From: Siminovitchia sp047228825
GTDB lineage: Bacteria; Bacillota; Bacilli; Bacillales; Bacillaceae_C
DNA: 64,000 nucleotides
Assembly (NCBI RefSeq): GCF_047228825.1
Contig: NZ_JBFEGN010000010.1
Span: 17,812-81,811 of the forward strand
Reading direction: 5' to 3'
Each line of letters starts with the position of its first letter. Position 1 is the stretch's first letter. A program made the position numbers and the translations under genes. This document shows, piece after piece, positions 1 to 8,383 of this stretch. The notes under the pieces were generated by a model. It was given only the letters and a program-made list of their open reading frames with translations. It was not told the origin of the DNA and searched no databases.

Positions 1-1
1 C

Positions 2-394
2 TATACCGCAACACTTCCCGAAGCACCGGGCATCGGACAAAATTTCAGCAAAATATCCGAAAATGTAGATGTTATTTCCTCGATGATATATCCAAGCCAC
101 TGGACGTCATACTTTGGAATTGCAAAACCGGATTTGGAGCCCTATAAACTTGTGCGTGAATATGCAAAAGTGGAAAATGCGAAACTTTCCGAGTTGGAAA
201 ACCCTCCTGTTTCGCGTCCGTGGATTCAGGACTTTACGGCATCTTACCTGGGAAGCGGAAATTATAAAGTGTATGGGAAAGCGGAGGTAGAGGCCCAAAT
301 AAAGGCGTTGCATGATTCGGGAATCAAAGAATTTCTGCTTTGGAATGCCGGCAATGTTTATACAAAAAATGTGGACTATATACCAGAAGAATAA
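2..394 (+). CDS. Putative glycoside hydrolase (DUF4015-like), 3' part only
   Basis: This is the C-terminal 130 codons of a gene that begins before the window; the frame is open from base 2 to the TAA at 392-394. The visible segment has the feel of the end of a TIM-barrel glycosidase-like domain: VDVISSMIYPSHW, then a Pro/Trp stretch (PWIQDF) and a final strand ending in FLLWNAGNVY. I associate this with the DUF4015 putative glycosyl hydrolase family from memory of such motifs. Substrate and cell location cannot be judged because the N-terminus, where a signal peptide or cell-wall domain would lie, is missing. About 295 bases without a recognisable gene separate it from spx. Confidence 0.6.
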   Translation, partial: YTATLPEAPGIGQNFSKISENVDVISSMIYPSHWTSYFGIAKPDLEPYKLVREYAKVENAKLSELENPPVSRPWIQDFTASYLGSGNYKVYGKAEVEAQIKALHDSGIKEFLLWNAGNVYTKNVDYIPEE

Positions 395-689
395 ACGAAA
401 ATAGAATCATCTTTTCCGTATGAAAATGAGGCCGATGGATAAATTATACAAAATGATGTTTATTCATTATCCTTTGGTGGTAAAAAGGAATGCGGGCTTA
501 TGTAACAGTTTGATGAAAAGGAGAGATACAGAACGAAAAATTGCCAAAATCACCTATTATTTATGCCGATATTAGTGTATAATACATAATAGAGAGTGTT
601 TATTAAGATTTATTTTAAAGTGGGTCTTTTGATGGACCTTGCATATAAAATTGTGTATTTCAATTAATGAATGGGAGTGTGGATGAACA
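395..689. other. Intergenic region upstream of spx
   Basis: I see no gene in these 295 bases. A perfect TATAAT lies at 578-583 on the plus strand, about 107 bases before spx, but no convincing -35 element stands 16-18 bases ahead of it. In B. subtilis spx is read from several promoters; nothing here lets me assign them. No clear terminator for the upstream gene was found. Confidence 0.4.
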
Positions 690-1085
690 ATGGTCACATT
701 ATACACCTCACCAAGTTGTACATCATGCCGGAAAGCGAGAACGTGGTTAGAAGAACAAAACATTCCGTATGTTGAACGAAATATTTTTTCCGAACCTTTA
801 AGCCTTGAAGAGATCAAGGAAATCTTGCGAATGACTGAAGACGGAACAGATGAAATTATCTCAACCCGCTCCAAAGTTTTCCAAAAGCTCAATATAGATT
901 TGGATTCCCTGCCGTTGCAGCAGCTTTATGACATTATTCAGAAAAACCCGGGACTGCTGCGGCGTCCGATCATTCTTGATGAGAAAAGGCTCCAGGTGGG
1001 CTACAATGAAGATGAAATCAGACGTTTCCTACCCCGCAAGGTAAGAACGTATCAGCTTCGCGAAGCTCAAAAAATGGTGAATTAA
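690..1085 (+). CDS. spx: Transcriptional regulator Spx
   Basis: Spx is an ArsC-like thioredoxin-fold protein that binds the alpha C-terminal domain of RNA polymerase and redirects transcription during thiol-oxidative (disulfide) stress. The 131 residues match the family length exactly. The redox CxxC switch is at Cys10 and Cys13 (SPSCTSCRKA), and the conserved RPI segment of ArsC-like proteins is present near residue 92 (LLRRPIILDEKRLQVGYN). ATG at 690 follows a GGGAG-type site. Location next to mecA, coiA and pepF is the conserved Bacillus arrangement, and its ClpXP adaptor gene spxH lies 4.5 kb downstream on the other strand. A good intrinsic terminator follows. Confidence 0.97.
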   Translation: MVTLYTSPSCTSCRKARTWLEEQNIPYVERNIFSEPLSLEEIKEILRMTEDGTDEIISTRSKVFQKLNIDLDSLPLQQLYDIIQKNPGLLRRPIILDEKRLQVGYNEDEIRRFLPRKVRTYQLREAQKMVN

Positions 1086-1130
1086 CACCGGAACAAGCAG
1101 TCTTGATTTATAAGCCTTACAAAAAACCCG

Positions 1131-1167
1131 ACCTTCATGCTATTCCCAAAAGTATGGAGGTTTTTTT
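1131..1167 (+). terminator. Rho-independent terminator after spx
   Basis: An 11-bp stem (1131-1141 with 1151-1161, two G-U pairs) encloses a 9-base loop and is followed by a run of T to 1167. Confidence 0.8.
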
Positions 1168-1487
1168 GTAAACGAAAGGGAAAAGAAACAAATAACGTCA
1201 CACGGGCTGCGGTCTGTATTTGTCCGTTTTGAGATGAATATTTTGAAAAATGCACTTGATTTATCCTCACATATTCGTTAAGATAGGCGCAACATCTATT
1301 GAGTTGCAATGGGCATATGATGATTTATGAAATGGAAACATATTTTGTTTCCCTTTTCCATTTATTTATCATAAAATAAGAAGTACAAGGGGAAGACTAT
1401 TACTTATTATATGTAAGTCCCAAGGTTGGTCTCCGGGAGTAAGATCCCTTCACCTTGCTACCCTATTATAGAAGGGGGAGTTGCATG
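1168..1487. other. Intergenic region between spx and mecA
   Basis: No gene is supported in these 320 bases. The one visible structure is an inverted repeat with 9-base arms, 1330-1338 against 1355-1363, around a 16-base loop and with no long T run, so it is not a convincing terminator. The mecA promoter must lie here but I cannot place it with confidence. Confidence 0.4.
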
Positions 1488-2147
1488 ATGGAAATCGAAC
1501 GCATTAACGAAAATACGGTAAAATTTTATATTTCGTATGTCGATATAGAAGAAAGAGGCTTTGATCGCGAAGAAATATGGTATAATCGCGAAAAAAGCGA
1601 AGAGTTATTTTGGGAAATGATGGATGAAATTCATCATGAAGAGGAGTTTGTCCCCGAGGGCCCGCTTTGGATTCAGGTGCAGGCTTTGGACAAGGGTTTG
1701 GAAGTCCTTGTTACAAAAGCCCAGCTCTCCAAAGACGGCCAGAGGTTTGAATTGCCGATTCCGGATGACAAACTTAAGGACTTGCCAATTGATGAAAGAA
1801 TCGAGGAGTTCCTCGACCATCATCTTCATTTAAACCATTATGACCGTTCAGAGGATGATCTGCTTGAATTTGTCCTCGTCTTTCATGATTTTGATGATAT
1901 CCTTGATCTGGCCAAAAGGCAAGTAATGGGTGAATTGGATACAAAGCTCTTTTCATATGAAGGCAAATATTTTCTTTATGTCAAATTTCCGGATGAAGAC
2001 TTTGATGAAGAAGAAATTGAAGATATGCTAAGTGTTCTTCTGGAATATGGCTACGAATCATCCTTTACGATCCATCGTTTGCAAGAATACGGAAAACAAA
2101 TCATCAGCCAAGACGTATTTGCCACATTGAATAAGCATTTTTCTTAA
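1488..2147 (+). CDS. mecA: Adaptor protein MecA (ClpCP)
   Basis: MecA is the adaptor that assembles ClpC hexamers and delivers ComK, and other clients, to ClpCP for degradation, so it keeps competence off. The product has 219 residues. It begins MEIERINENTVKFYISYVDI, the typical MecA N-terminal substrate-binding domain, with FDREEIWYNREKSEELFW following; after a short acidic linker around residues 100-125 comes the C-terminal ClpC-binding domain ending LLEYGYESSFTIHRLQEYGK. The longer open frame starts at 1455, but GGGGGAG at 1474-1480 sits 7 bases before ATG 1488, so I chose that start. It lies between spx and coiA as in B. subtilis, although the short yjbE-type gene is absent here. A terminator follows at once. 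Confidence 0.95.
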   Translation: MEIERINENTVKFYISYVDIEERGFDREEIWYNREKSEELFWEMMDEIHHEEEFVPEGPLWIQVQALDKGLEVLVTKAQLSKDGQRFELPIPDDKLKDLPIDERIEEFLDHHLHLNHYDRSEDDLLEFVLVFHDFDDILDLAKRQVMGELDTKLFSYEGKYFLYVKFPDEDFDEEEIEDMLSVLLEYGYESSFTIHRLQEYGKQIISQDVFATLNKHFS

Positions 2148-2150
2148 ACG

Positions 2151-2179
2151 CCGGTTTCTTGCAGAAATCGGTTTTTTTT
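2151..2179 (+). terminator. Rho-independent terminator after mecA
   Basis: A 9-bp stem (2151-2159 with 2163-2171, one G-U pair) and a 3-base loop are followed by eight T. Confidence 0.88.
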
Positions 2180-2198
2180 ATGAAAGGATGTGTTAAAT

Positions 2199-3431
2199 TT
2201 GTTAACAGCAGTCAATGAAAAAGGAACGATGTTCAGCCTTGCCGAGAAAGAACACCAAGCTTTGCCTAAGCTGCGCAATAAGCGCTTCTATTGCCCCGTT
2301 TGCAAAGAGCCCCTCGTCCTCAAGGCAGGCGCCGTCCGCATTCCCCATTTTGCCCACCGCATCAAATCCCGGTGCTTTACAACAGAACCTGAAACTAATC
2401 AACATTTACAAGGCAAGAAAGATCTCTTTCGTTTTTGTTCTGACAATGGCTATAAGCCCTTCCTGGAGCAGTACCTTCCCGAAATTCAACAGCGTCCCGA
2501 CGTGTTGGCCATAAAGAACGGGAGACGCTTTGCGCTTGAATACCAATGCACCCCCATCTCGGTCCGTGACATACAACAGAGGTCCAATCGTTATTTTAAA
2601 ATCGGAATCACTCCCGTATGGATAGCGGGCGGCTATCCATTCACCAAAAAACTAAATAACTCTGTATACGCGCTTTCCGATTACTATTGGTCCTTGACAA
2701 AAAGAACAGATGCCGGTATTACCTTAACCAGCTATGAACCAGCCAACCATACCTTGTATGTTTTATCAAATATTGTTCCCTTAACCTCCAAAAAAGCATT
2801 TGCCCGCCTGGATCGCATTCCCCTGACCAACTGCAGCGTTCCCCTTTATCTTCAAAACAAAGTTGATTCTTTTCCGTATTTTCTCTGGTTTAAAGAAAGG
2901 AAGAGGTGGATTGAGCAAAAAGTCCGATACGGTCATATCGGACATGACCGTTTCCTTAAAAATGTATATGAATCGGGGAATAATCCTTTTTTATTGCCTG
3001 CGGTATCCGGACTGCCGGTTTCGTATTCGGAAAGCTTTGCTTCGCATCCGATTGAGTGGCAATTTTATATATGGATCGATTGTTTACAAAAATTGCATGA
3101 CGGGAAAAAGATTTCTTTAAAATATATCTTGTACAAGCTTCAACAAAGAATCGATTGCGGTGATCTCCTATTAAGAAATTTGCCGCTTCACGATCAGCGC
3201 AATTGGAAAAGGGCCGTTTCTTATTACCTGCACCTGCTTGCTGATTTGTTTTATTTGCGAAGCGCGGGGGAAGACTTATTTGTAAAGCAAAAAATGATCA
3301 GCAAATTAAGCCATATGGATGATCGGACTGAGGAAAAAAATATCTGCGACTTACTTGTAAAAAATTCCTCAACCATTCATCCGGATCGGAAAAACAATAA
3401 ATGTTTCCTGTTTGGAGGGCAGGAAAAATGA
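2199..3431 (+). CDS. coiA: Competence protein CoiA
   Basis: CoiA-family protein, needed for efficient transformation and thought to act on incoming single-stranded DNA together with RecA and DprA. The N-terminal region holds a CPVC zinc-ribbon-like pair and the RIPHFAH segment typical of the family (residues about 31-55), followed by a nuclease-like core with RPDVLA and FALEYQCTPIS (PD-(D/E)xK-like arrangement by appearance, not by structure). About 410 residues, a usual length. The open frame extends to GTG 2190, but AAGGA at 2184-2188 fits TTG 2199, giving the start MLTAVNEKG. No ComK box was recognised upstream. Confidence 0.9.
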   Translation: MLTAVNEKGTMFSLAEKEHQALPKLRNKRFYCPVCKEPLVLKAGAVRIPHFAHRIKSRCFTTEPETNQHLQGKKDLFRFCSDNGYKPFLEQYLPEIQQRPDVLAIKNGRRFALEYQCTPISVRDIQQRSNRYFKIGITPVWIAGGYPFTKKLNNSVYALSDYYWSLTKRTDAGITLTSYEPANHTLYVLSNIVPLTSKKAFARLDRIPLTNCSVPLYLQNKVDSFPYFLWFKERKRWIEQKVRYGHIGHDRFLKNVYESGNNPFLLPAVSGLPVSYSESFASHPIEWQFYIWIDCLQKLHDGKKISLKYILYKLQQRIDCGDLLLRNLPLHDQRNWKRAVSYYLHLLADLFYLRSAGEDLFVKQKMISKLSHMDDRTEEKNICDLLVKNSSTIHPDRKNNKCFLFGGQEK

Positions 3432-3434
3432 ATC

Positions 3435-3454
3435 TTATCATAGAATTATGATAA
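3435..3454. repeat. Perfect inverted repeat between coiA and pepF
   Basis: TTATCATA at 3435-3442 and TATGATAA at 3447-3454 form a perfect 8-4-8 inverted repeat in a 67-base gap, 45 bases before the pepF start. It has no T run after it, so it may be an operator (the A/T-rich shape recalls Fur/PerR-type boxes, though it does not match their consensus well) rather than a terminator. Confidence 0.4.
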
Positions 3455-3498
3455 CAAAGCTAAAATTTCCATATTACAACTTGAATGGAGGATGACTT

Positions 3499-5319
3499 AT
3501 GACAGAAGGGTCTAACGTAAAAACGCTTCCGAGCCGATCGGAAGTTTCCGAAGAAATGAGGTGGCGATTGGAGGATATATTTGCAACAGATGAAGAGTGG
3601 GAGAATGAATATGCTGCCATTCAGCAAGCCATTAAAGAAGCCCGGCAATATAAAGGGAAAATGGGTGAATGTGCGGCCAATTTATACGACGCGCTGCAAT
3701 TTCAATCAGGATTGTCGGAACGGATGGGGAAACTTTATACATATGCTCATATGCGGCATGACGAGGATACAACCAATACGCAATACCAAGGGATGAATGC
3801 ACGGGCCGAAAGCCTGTATTCGCAATTGGCGAGTGCATTTTCATATATCGTTCCGGAAATACTCAACATCGAAAAGGAAAGGCTTGATCAATTTTTAAAA
3901 GACAAACCGGAGTTGCGATTGTATGAACATGCCCTTGACCGTATTAATTTGAAGCGCGGACACGTGTTGGATGCCGAGCAGGAGGCACTCCTTGCCGAAG
4001 CTTCGGAGGTGATGGGGGCTTCCAGCACCACTTTCAGCATATTAAACAATGCGGATCTTGAATTCCCGGTCATCAAGGACGAAGAGGGAAATGACGTTCA
4101 GCTTTCTCATGGAAATTACCTTCGCTTTCTGGAAAGCCAGGATCGCACTGTAAGAAAAGAAGCATTCATAAACGTATATGACACATACGGAAAGTTTAGG
4201 AACACGTTCGCGAGTACATTGAGCGGGACAGTCAAACAGGATAATTTTTATGCCAAAGCCAGAAATTATCAATCGGCAAGACAGGCGGCATTGGCGGCCA
4301 ACAACATCCCCGAAAAAGTTTATGATCATCTTATTTCAACGATCCACAGCAATCTCCATCTGCTGCAGCGTTACGTAAGGCTTCGCAAACAAATTTTGGG
4401 GCTGGAGCAGCTGCATATGTATGATTTATATGTACCGCTTGTACAAGAAGTGGACATGAAAGTGACATATGGGGAAGCGAAAGATATGATCCTCTCGGGA
4501 CTTGCCCCGCTTGGCGAAGAGTATATCGGAATATTAAAAGAAGGGTTTGAAAATCGTTGGGTCGATGTCATTGAAAACAAGGGAAAACGGAGCGGCGCTT
4601 ATTCTTCAGGGGCGTATGGCACGAATCCGTATATCCTCATGAATTGGCAGGACAACGTCAATAATTTATTTACATTGGCTCATGAATTCGGGCACAGTGT
4701 ACACAGCTACTACACAAGGAAATTCCAACCATATCCATATGGGAATTATTCCATATTTGTCGCAGAAGTAGCTTCTACTTGCAATGAGGCGCTTCTTGGG
4801 GATTATATGCAAAAAACGACCGATGACAAACAGGAGCGCCTATACTTGATTAACCATTATCTGGAAGGTTTCCGCGGAACCGTTTTCCGCCAGACGATGT
4901 TTGCGGAATTTGAACATTTCATCCATCAAAAGGCCCAAGAAGGGGTCGCCTTGACAGCGGACTTTCTTACAAAGGAATACTATGAGTTGAACAAAAAGTA
5001 TTTTGGCGGGGAACACATTCACATTGATGATGAAATCGGGCTGGAATGGTCAAGAATTCCCCACTTTTACTATAATTATTATGTTTATCAATATGCCACA
5101 GGCTTCAGCGCCGCAACGGCCTTGAGCAAACAAATATTGGAGGAAGGGGAACCGGCAGTCAAACGCTATGTCAATTTTTTAAAAGCGGGCAATTCTGATT
5201 ATCCGATTGAAGTGCTCAAGCGGGCCGGCGTCGACATGACTACAACAGAGCCGATTGAAGCTGCCTGTAAAGTGTTTGAAGAAAAACTCAATGAAATGGA
5301 ACAGTTGTTAAATTCGTAA
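3499..5319 (+). CDS. pepF: Oligoendopeptidase F
   Basis: Cytoplasmic zinc metallopeptidase of family M3B that cleaves medium-sized peptides (about 7-17 residues). The 606-residue length is typical. The HExxH zinc motif is HEFGH at residues 395-399 and the third ligand is probably Glu423 in the downstream EVAST segment. The N-terminal half is the helical lobe found in PepF proteins. ATG 3499 follows GGAGG at 3487-3491. Position after coiA is conserved in Bacillus, where pepF dosage is known to affect sporulation initiation. The reading frame is intact. Confidence 0.96.
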   Translation: MTEGSNVKTLPSRSEVSEEMRWRLEDIFATDEEWENEYAAIQQAIKEARQYKGKMGECAANLYDALQFQSGLSERMGKLYTYAHMRHDEDTTNTQYQGMNARAESLYSQLASAFSYIVPEILNIEKERLDQFLKDKPELRLYEHALDRINLKRGHVLDAEQEALLAEASEVMGASSTTFSILNNADLEFPVIKDEEGNDVQLSHGNYLRFLESQDRTVRKEAFINVYDTYGKFRNTFASTLSGTVKQDNFYAKARNYQSARQAALAANNIPEKVYDHLISTIHSNLHLLQRYVRLRKQILGLEQLHMYDLYVPLVQEVDMKVTYGEAKDMILSGLAPLGEEYIGILKEGFENRWVDVIENKGKRSGAYSSGAYGTNPYILMNWQDNVNNLFTLAHEFGHSVHSYYTRKFQPYPYGNYSIFVAEVASTCNEALLGDYMQKTTDDKQERLYLINHYLEGFRGTVFRQTMFAEFEHFIHQKAQEGVALTADFLTKEYYELNKKYFGGEHIHIDDEIGLEWSRIPHFYYNYYVYQYATGFSAATALSKQILEEGEPAVKRYVNFLKAGNSDYPIEVLKRAGVDMTTTEPIEAACKVFEEKLNEMEQLLNS

Positions 5320-5328
5320 CCGACATTG

Positions 5329-5357
5329 GCAAAAGGCCGGCATTGCCGGCCCTTTGC
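5329..5357. terminator. Terminator hairpin between pepF and the convergent small gene
   Basis: A 13-base arm pair with one mismatch (5329-5341 with 5345-5357) and a 3-base loop; GC-rich and very stable, followed by only a weak T stretch. Confidence 0.65.
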
Positions 5358-5374
5358 AAGATTTTGACGGAAGT

Positions 5375-5551
5375 TTATTGAAAGCCTTTAAATCTGTTGC
5401 GGTTATTCAAATAAGAAAAGAATATGAAAATGGAAAGGAACAAAATAGGAGAAGAAATATAGATCGGGATTAATTGCATAAGAGCAAGCGTGTGTACTGA
5501 AAAACCAAACAAAAAGAAAAGAATCATCGCGCATATCATAGCTTTTCGCAT
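5375..5551 (-). CDS. Small hydrophobic protein (58 residues)
   Basis: A short ORF, MRKAMICAMILFFLFGFSVH onwards, ending RNRFKGFQ, with an AAGGAGAG Shine-Dalgarno site spaced normally before its ATG. It reads as two hydrophobic segments (about residues 5-20 and 30-47) with a short polar loop and a basic C-terminus, so an inner-membrane location is likely. It occupies the slot between pepF and spxH where B. subtilis has the small gene yizD; I do not know whether the two are homologous. Function unknown. Confidence 0.6.
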   Translation of the reverse strand: MRKAMICAMILFFLFGFSVHTLALMQLIPIYISSPILFLSIFIFFSYLNNRNRFKGFQ

Positions 5552-5659
5552 CTTTTGAAAACTCTCCTTTCAGTTGCATTCGGGCATCTTTATCAATGTG
5601 TATTCATTGCCAATCCGTTTTATAACGCAAAAAAGAAAGGCCAAGCAGGCCTTTCTCCA

Positions 5660-6490
5660 TTAATTATATGCAATATATTTCCAATAAGAGCCGTTCTTTG
5701 TATGAATCCTTTCCACTCTGCGCTGCAATTGCAGCTTTTTCATCTTTCTTTCGATCTTCTGAACAGGCATATCGTAAATCACGGCCAAATCCCGGGTGGA
5801 TACCATCGGATTTGCGGATAAATAAAGCTCCAGCGGCGGAAGCTCTGTCGGCTGGACGTACCCTCCAAGCATTTCCGTTAATATATGAACATAAATGTCA
5901 TATGAATACAAGCCGCTTATTTTAAGGCCTTCATCTTCGATTCTCTCGTTGAAAAAGACGACAGCAGGCATTTCTCCCACATTCATTTCGGATGCAATGA
6001 TTAAATCGCACTGGAACGCCCTGGCTGCGCTCGATGAATAGAGATCATGAAGAAACTCTTTCTGGTCCAACCCGACATGACTCGCACATTGTTCCAGAAC
6101 GTAAATATCGGTAATATCTGCCTGTTCCATAAAATGCAGTTCCTGAAGCCGGCGCAGATAACGTATTCCAGCCCTTTTTCCCTGCAATTCGGCAGCTTTG
6201 ATGCTGATGGCGGCCAAATGGGGCATGTGCACCGTTTTTTCGGGAGAAGCCGCAGGATCTGCCTTTCTACCGGCTTTTGGGGTGCCTGATTTACCCGAGT
6301 TTAAAACCGTTAAATCACCGGCCAAAACATGTTTTAATGTAAAATAATCTCCGTATTGGATTTGAAGTTTTTTTACAATGGGCGAAAGCGTCCAGCAATC
6401 CATACAAAACGGATCAACAAATACATACATTTCCACTGGCTTGTTTTGTATATATTTTGATTTAAGCTCCTTTGGGGATTTCCATTCCAT
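5660..6490 (-). CDS. spxH: ClpXP adaptor protein SpxH (YjbH)
   Basis: SpxH binds Spx and accelerates its degradation by ClpXP; its own aggregation under stress lets Spx accumulate. The product (276 residues from ATG 6490) is a DsbA-like thioredoxin-fold protein with the CxxC pair in VDPFCMDCWTLSPIVKKLQ (about residues 31-34), then the IASEMNVGEMPAVVFFNE segment that matches B. subtilis YjbH. A GTG three bases upstream (6493) is possible. ATG 6490 overlaps the stop of the preceding globin gene by one base, so the two are translationally coupled, as in B. subtilis yjbI-yjbH. The three-residue histidine-rich N-terminal zinc region of the B. subtilis protein appears shorter here. Confidence 0.93.
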   Translation of the reverse strand: MEWKSPKELKSKYIQNKPVEMYVFVDPFCMDCWTLSPIVKKLQIQYGDYFTLKHVLAGDLTVLNSGKSGTPKAGRKADPAASPEKTVHMPHLAAISIKAAELQGKRAGIRYLRRLQELHFMEQADITDIYVLEQCASHVGLDQKEFLHDLYSSSAARAFQCDLIIASEMNVGEMPAVVFFNERIEDEGLKISGLYSYDIYVHILTEMLGGYVQPTELPPLELYLSANPMVSTRDLAVIYDMPVQKIERKMKKLQLQRRVERIHTKNGSYWKYIAYN

Positions 6491-6891
6491 CACGGCTCTT
6501 CACCTTGCGCCTCATCAGGAGAATTCACCATATGGTTGGCCGTCAAAACAAGCCGGGAAAAAAAATACTCCCGAATGGGATTATGGAGTTTTACCTCATC
6601 CATTGCGGCCGACATGCAAGACAACCAGGCTTTTGCCCTTTTGGGAGTGATTTCATGGGGCAGGTGCCGGGCCCGCATCATGGGCTGTCCGTGCTCTTCT
6701 GTATATAATGGAGGTCCACCCAAAAATTGCGTTAAAAATTGCTTTTGCTTTCTGGCTGTTTCGGTTAAGTCTTCAGGAAAAATGGGGATGAGATCAGGAT
6801 GGTTTGCCACCCTGCGGTAAAAGGCGTCCACAAGGGAAGAAAGCTTTTTTTCCCCAATTGCGTCATACGGTGTCATGCGCTTTTCAACCAT
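6490..6891 (-). CDS. yjbI: Truncated haemoglobin YjbI (group II, trHbO)
   Basis: A 133-residue truncated globin. The family hallmarks are visible: TPYDAIG at the N-terminus, the VDAFYRRVANHPDLIPIFP segment of helices B-E, LGGPPLYTEEHGQPMMRARH with the proximal-histidine region, and the C-terminal LTANHMVN. In Firmicutes this gene accompanies spxH and is thought to bind oxygen, NO or peroxide; a link with Spx control is inferred from context only. The open frame starts at 6933, but AAAGGAG lies properly before ATG 6891 (MVEKRMTPYD). A SigA-type promoter stands at 6924-6952. Confidence 0.94.
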   Translation of the reverse strand: MVEKRMTPYDAIGEKKLSSLVDAFYRRVANHPDLIPIFPEDLTETARKQKQFLTQFLGGPPLYTEEHGQPMMRARHLPHEITPKRAKAWLSCMSAAMDEVKLHNPIREYFFSRLVLTANHMVNSPDEAQGEEP

Positions 6892-6923
6892 ATGAATCGC
6901 TCCTTTTTCTAAAATGTATGTAC

Positions 6924-6952
6924 ATTGTAACAACGTGTAAAAAATAACTCAA
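6924..6952 (-). promoter_or_regulatory. SigA-type promoter for yjbI-spxH
   Basis: On the minus strand TTGAGT (6952-6947) and TACAAT (6929-6924) are separated by exactly 17 bases, 33 bases upstream of the yjbI start. Confidence 0.7.
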
Positions 6953-6989
6953 ATAAATCGCCTTTTTGGGGAAAAAGGAGGATTGACAT

Positions 6990-7027
6990 GGTTAAAACCC
7001 CTGTCCAAACAGACAGGGGTTTTAACC
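6990..7027 (-). terminator. Terminator at the end of yjbK-yjbJ
   Basis: A perfect 16-bp stem (6990-7005 with 7012-7027) with a 6-base loop. It overlaps the yjbJ stop codon at 7022-7024. The stem ends in TTTT on the minus strand. Confidence 0.85.
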
Positions 7028-7654
7028 GTAAAATGATTCGGTCACTTTTCTTACATAGTTTTGCGTTTCCTTAAAGGGCGGGATGCCCCCGTATTTATCG
7101 ACATTGCCGGGTCCCGCGTTGTATGCCGCCAGCGCCAGCTGAATATTCCCGTTATATTTGTCAAGCATGCTCCGCAGGTACTTGCTGCCGCCCATAATAT
7201 TTTCAAAAGGATCAAACAGATTACTAATACCGAGGCCGCGGGCGGTTGCGGGCATGAGCTGCATCAATCCGGAAGCGCCCGCTTTGCTTACTGCGTTCGG
7301 ATTAAAATTGGATTCATGGCGAATAATCGATTTAATCAGCTTTGGCGGAAGGTGATATTTGTTTGCAGCTTCTTCAATAATTTTCTCCAAACCGTTTATA
7401 TTTTTAATGTCAATCGATTGGGGCAGTTTAGGATCTTTCGTTTGCATCTGATGTAAACTTATTGTATGGATGAGACCGAGGGTATTCAATTTTTCGGGCG
7501 CGCCCATATCCCCCGTAACGGTGTTGACAGCCTCTTCAAGCAAGCTTTTGAACGCAGAAGATGTGTCTGAAAGCGTGTCATTGGCCGATTGCATTGTAAA
7601 TCCTGCAAGTGACTGCAGTTCCATTAACATTTTGATTTCACCAAGCCTGTTCAA
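7022..7654 (-). CDS. yjbJ: Lytic transglycosylase, SLT domain (YjbJ-like)
   Basis: A 210-residue protein with a soluble lytic transglycosylase (lysozyme-like) domain in its C-terminal half. The signature is complete: IIRHESNFNPNAVSKAGASG with the catalytic Glu of RHESNF, then GLMQLMPATARGLG, and LALAAYNAGPGNVDKYGG. These enzymes cut peptidoglycan to give 1,6-anhydro-muramyl products. No signal peptide is visible; the N-terminal 100 residues are of unknown role, which fits the short YjbJ type of Bacillus. The start is TTG 7654 with GGAGTG 8 bases upstream. It lies six bases after the yjbK stop, so the two form an operon. Confidence 0.9.
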   Translation of the reverse strand: MNRLGEIKMLMELQSLAGFTMQSANDTLSDTSSAFKSLLEEAVNTVTGDMGAPEKLNTLGLIHTISLHQMQTKDPKLPQSIDIKNINGLEKIIEEAANKYHLPPKLIKSIIRHESNFNPNAVSKAGASGLMQLMPATARGLGISNLFDPFENIMGGSKYLRSMLDKYNGNIQLALAAYNAGPGNVDKYGGIPPFKETQNYVRKVTESFYG

Positions 7655-7660
7655 GCATAT

Positions 7661-8251
7661 TCACTCCAAACGTGTATATTTCGCATCAAAGAGCCTCTTT
7701 ATTTTGCTATCGGCTTTTTTTGCCGGAATGTTAAGTTCGTTTAATAATTGGAAAAAAAATTGTTTGCCCTCGTTTAACCTGCCTTCCGGAATTTCATATT
7801 CCACTTCGAAATCTTCTCTTCCCAAATACAGGCTGTGGTCAAACATGAGGCATCCCGGCCCAAATTGCCTTTCCGCCCGCCTTGTTTCAAGCGACCCGAA
7901 ACAGATAAGCCGGTGCGGATCAATATTCATTGCGGCCAATTCTTCCTTTATTTCACCTTCAGGAAAAATATGCTTATGGAAGCATGCATTGGCTTCATCG
8001 GCGGAAATCCTTTGATTGATTTCAAGCAAGCCCGGCCGTTTTATTTTCTTTAGCGTCAGTTCGTAAAGATGATCCCTGTTTCTGATTCTCAGAGCTGCAT
8101 CGCTTTGTTTCAGCATAAATGTATCCGTATCAAAGTAATGGTTCACCTGGTTGGCAAAGTCATCTTCTGTCATGTGAAAAACGCTTAAAAGCAATTCAAA
8201 ATCTTCCTTTGTGACCATGTTTTTAAACTCAATTTCAATATTTCTCCCCAC
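7661..8251 (-). CDS. yjbK: CYTH domain protein (YjbK-like)
   Basis: A CYTH (CyaB/thiamine triphosphatase) superfamily protein of about 196 residues. The N-terminal EIEIEFK is the ExExK metal/phosphate-binding signature, followed by alternating charged strand motifs (HYFDTDTF, ALRIRNRD, YELTLKK). Such enzymes bind the triphosphate of nucleotides or polyphosphate in a tunnel. Divergent to relQ and nadK, as in B. subtilis, which suggests a role in phosphate or alarmone metabolism, but the substrate is not known. The frame is open to 8317; I prefer GTG 8251, which starts just before the conserved motif as in B. subtilis, though its ribosome site (GGAAAGGGCG) is only moderate. Confidence 0.85.
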   Translation of the reverse strand: MGRNIEIEFKNMVTKEDFELLLSVFHMTEDDFANQVNHYFDTDTFMLKQSDAALRIRNRDHLYELTLKKIKRPGLLEINQRISADEANACFHKHIFPEGEIKEELAAMNIDPHRLICFGSLETRRAERQFGPGCLMFDHSLYLGREDFEVEYEIPEGRLNEGKQFFFQLLNELNIPAKKADSKIKRLFDAKYTRLE

Positions 8252-8312
8252 CGTTTCATCGCCCTTTCCATGTCTACGTACCATTATGGCGCTTTTGCCC
8301 GAATTGTTCAAT

Positions 8313-8341
8313 GCCAAGTGGGCCGGCTTTGTGCTAAAATG
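8313..8341 (+). promoter_or_regulatory. Probable promoter for relQ-nadK-rluD
   Basis: Extended -10 element TGCTAAAAT at 8333-8341 with a weak -35 (TGCCAA, 8313-8318) at 17-base spacing. Confidence 0.5.
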
Positions 8342-8383
8342 GGGTCATGCAAAGGAATAGCGTCGTTTCAGAGGTGATTTACA

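Noticed and set aside
107..313. Minus-strand ORF over the partial glycosidase gene
   Set aside because: It is a shadow of a good plus-strand reading frame, without ribosome site.
1330..1363. Terminator or attenuator before mecA
   Set aside because: Nine-base arms with a 16-base A/T loop and no T run; no gene just before it needs to be ended as spx already has a terminator.
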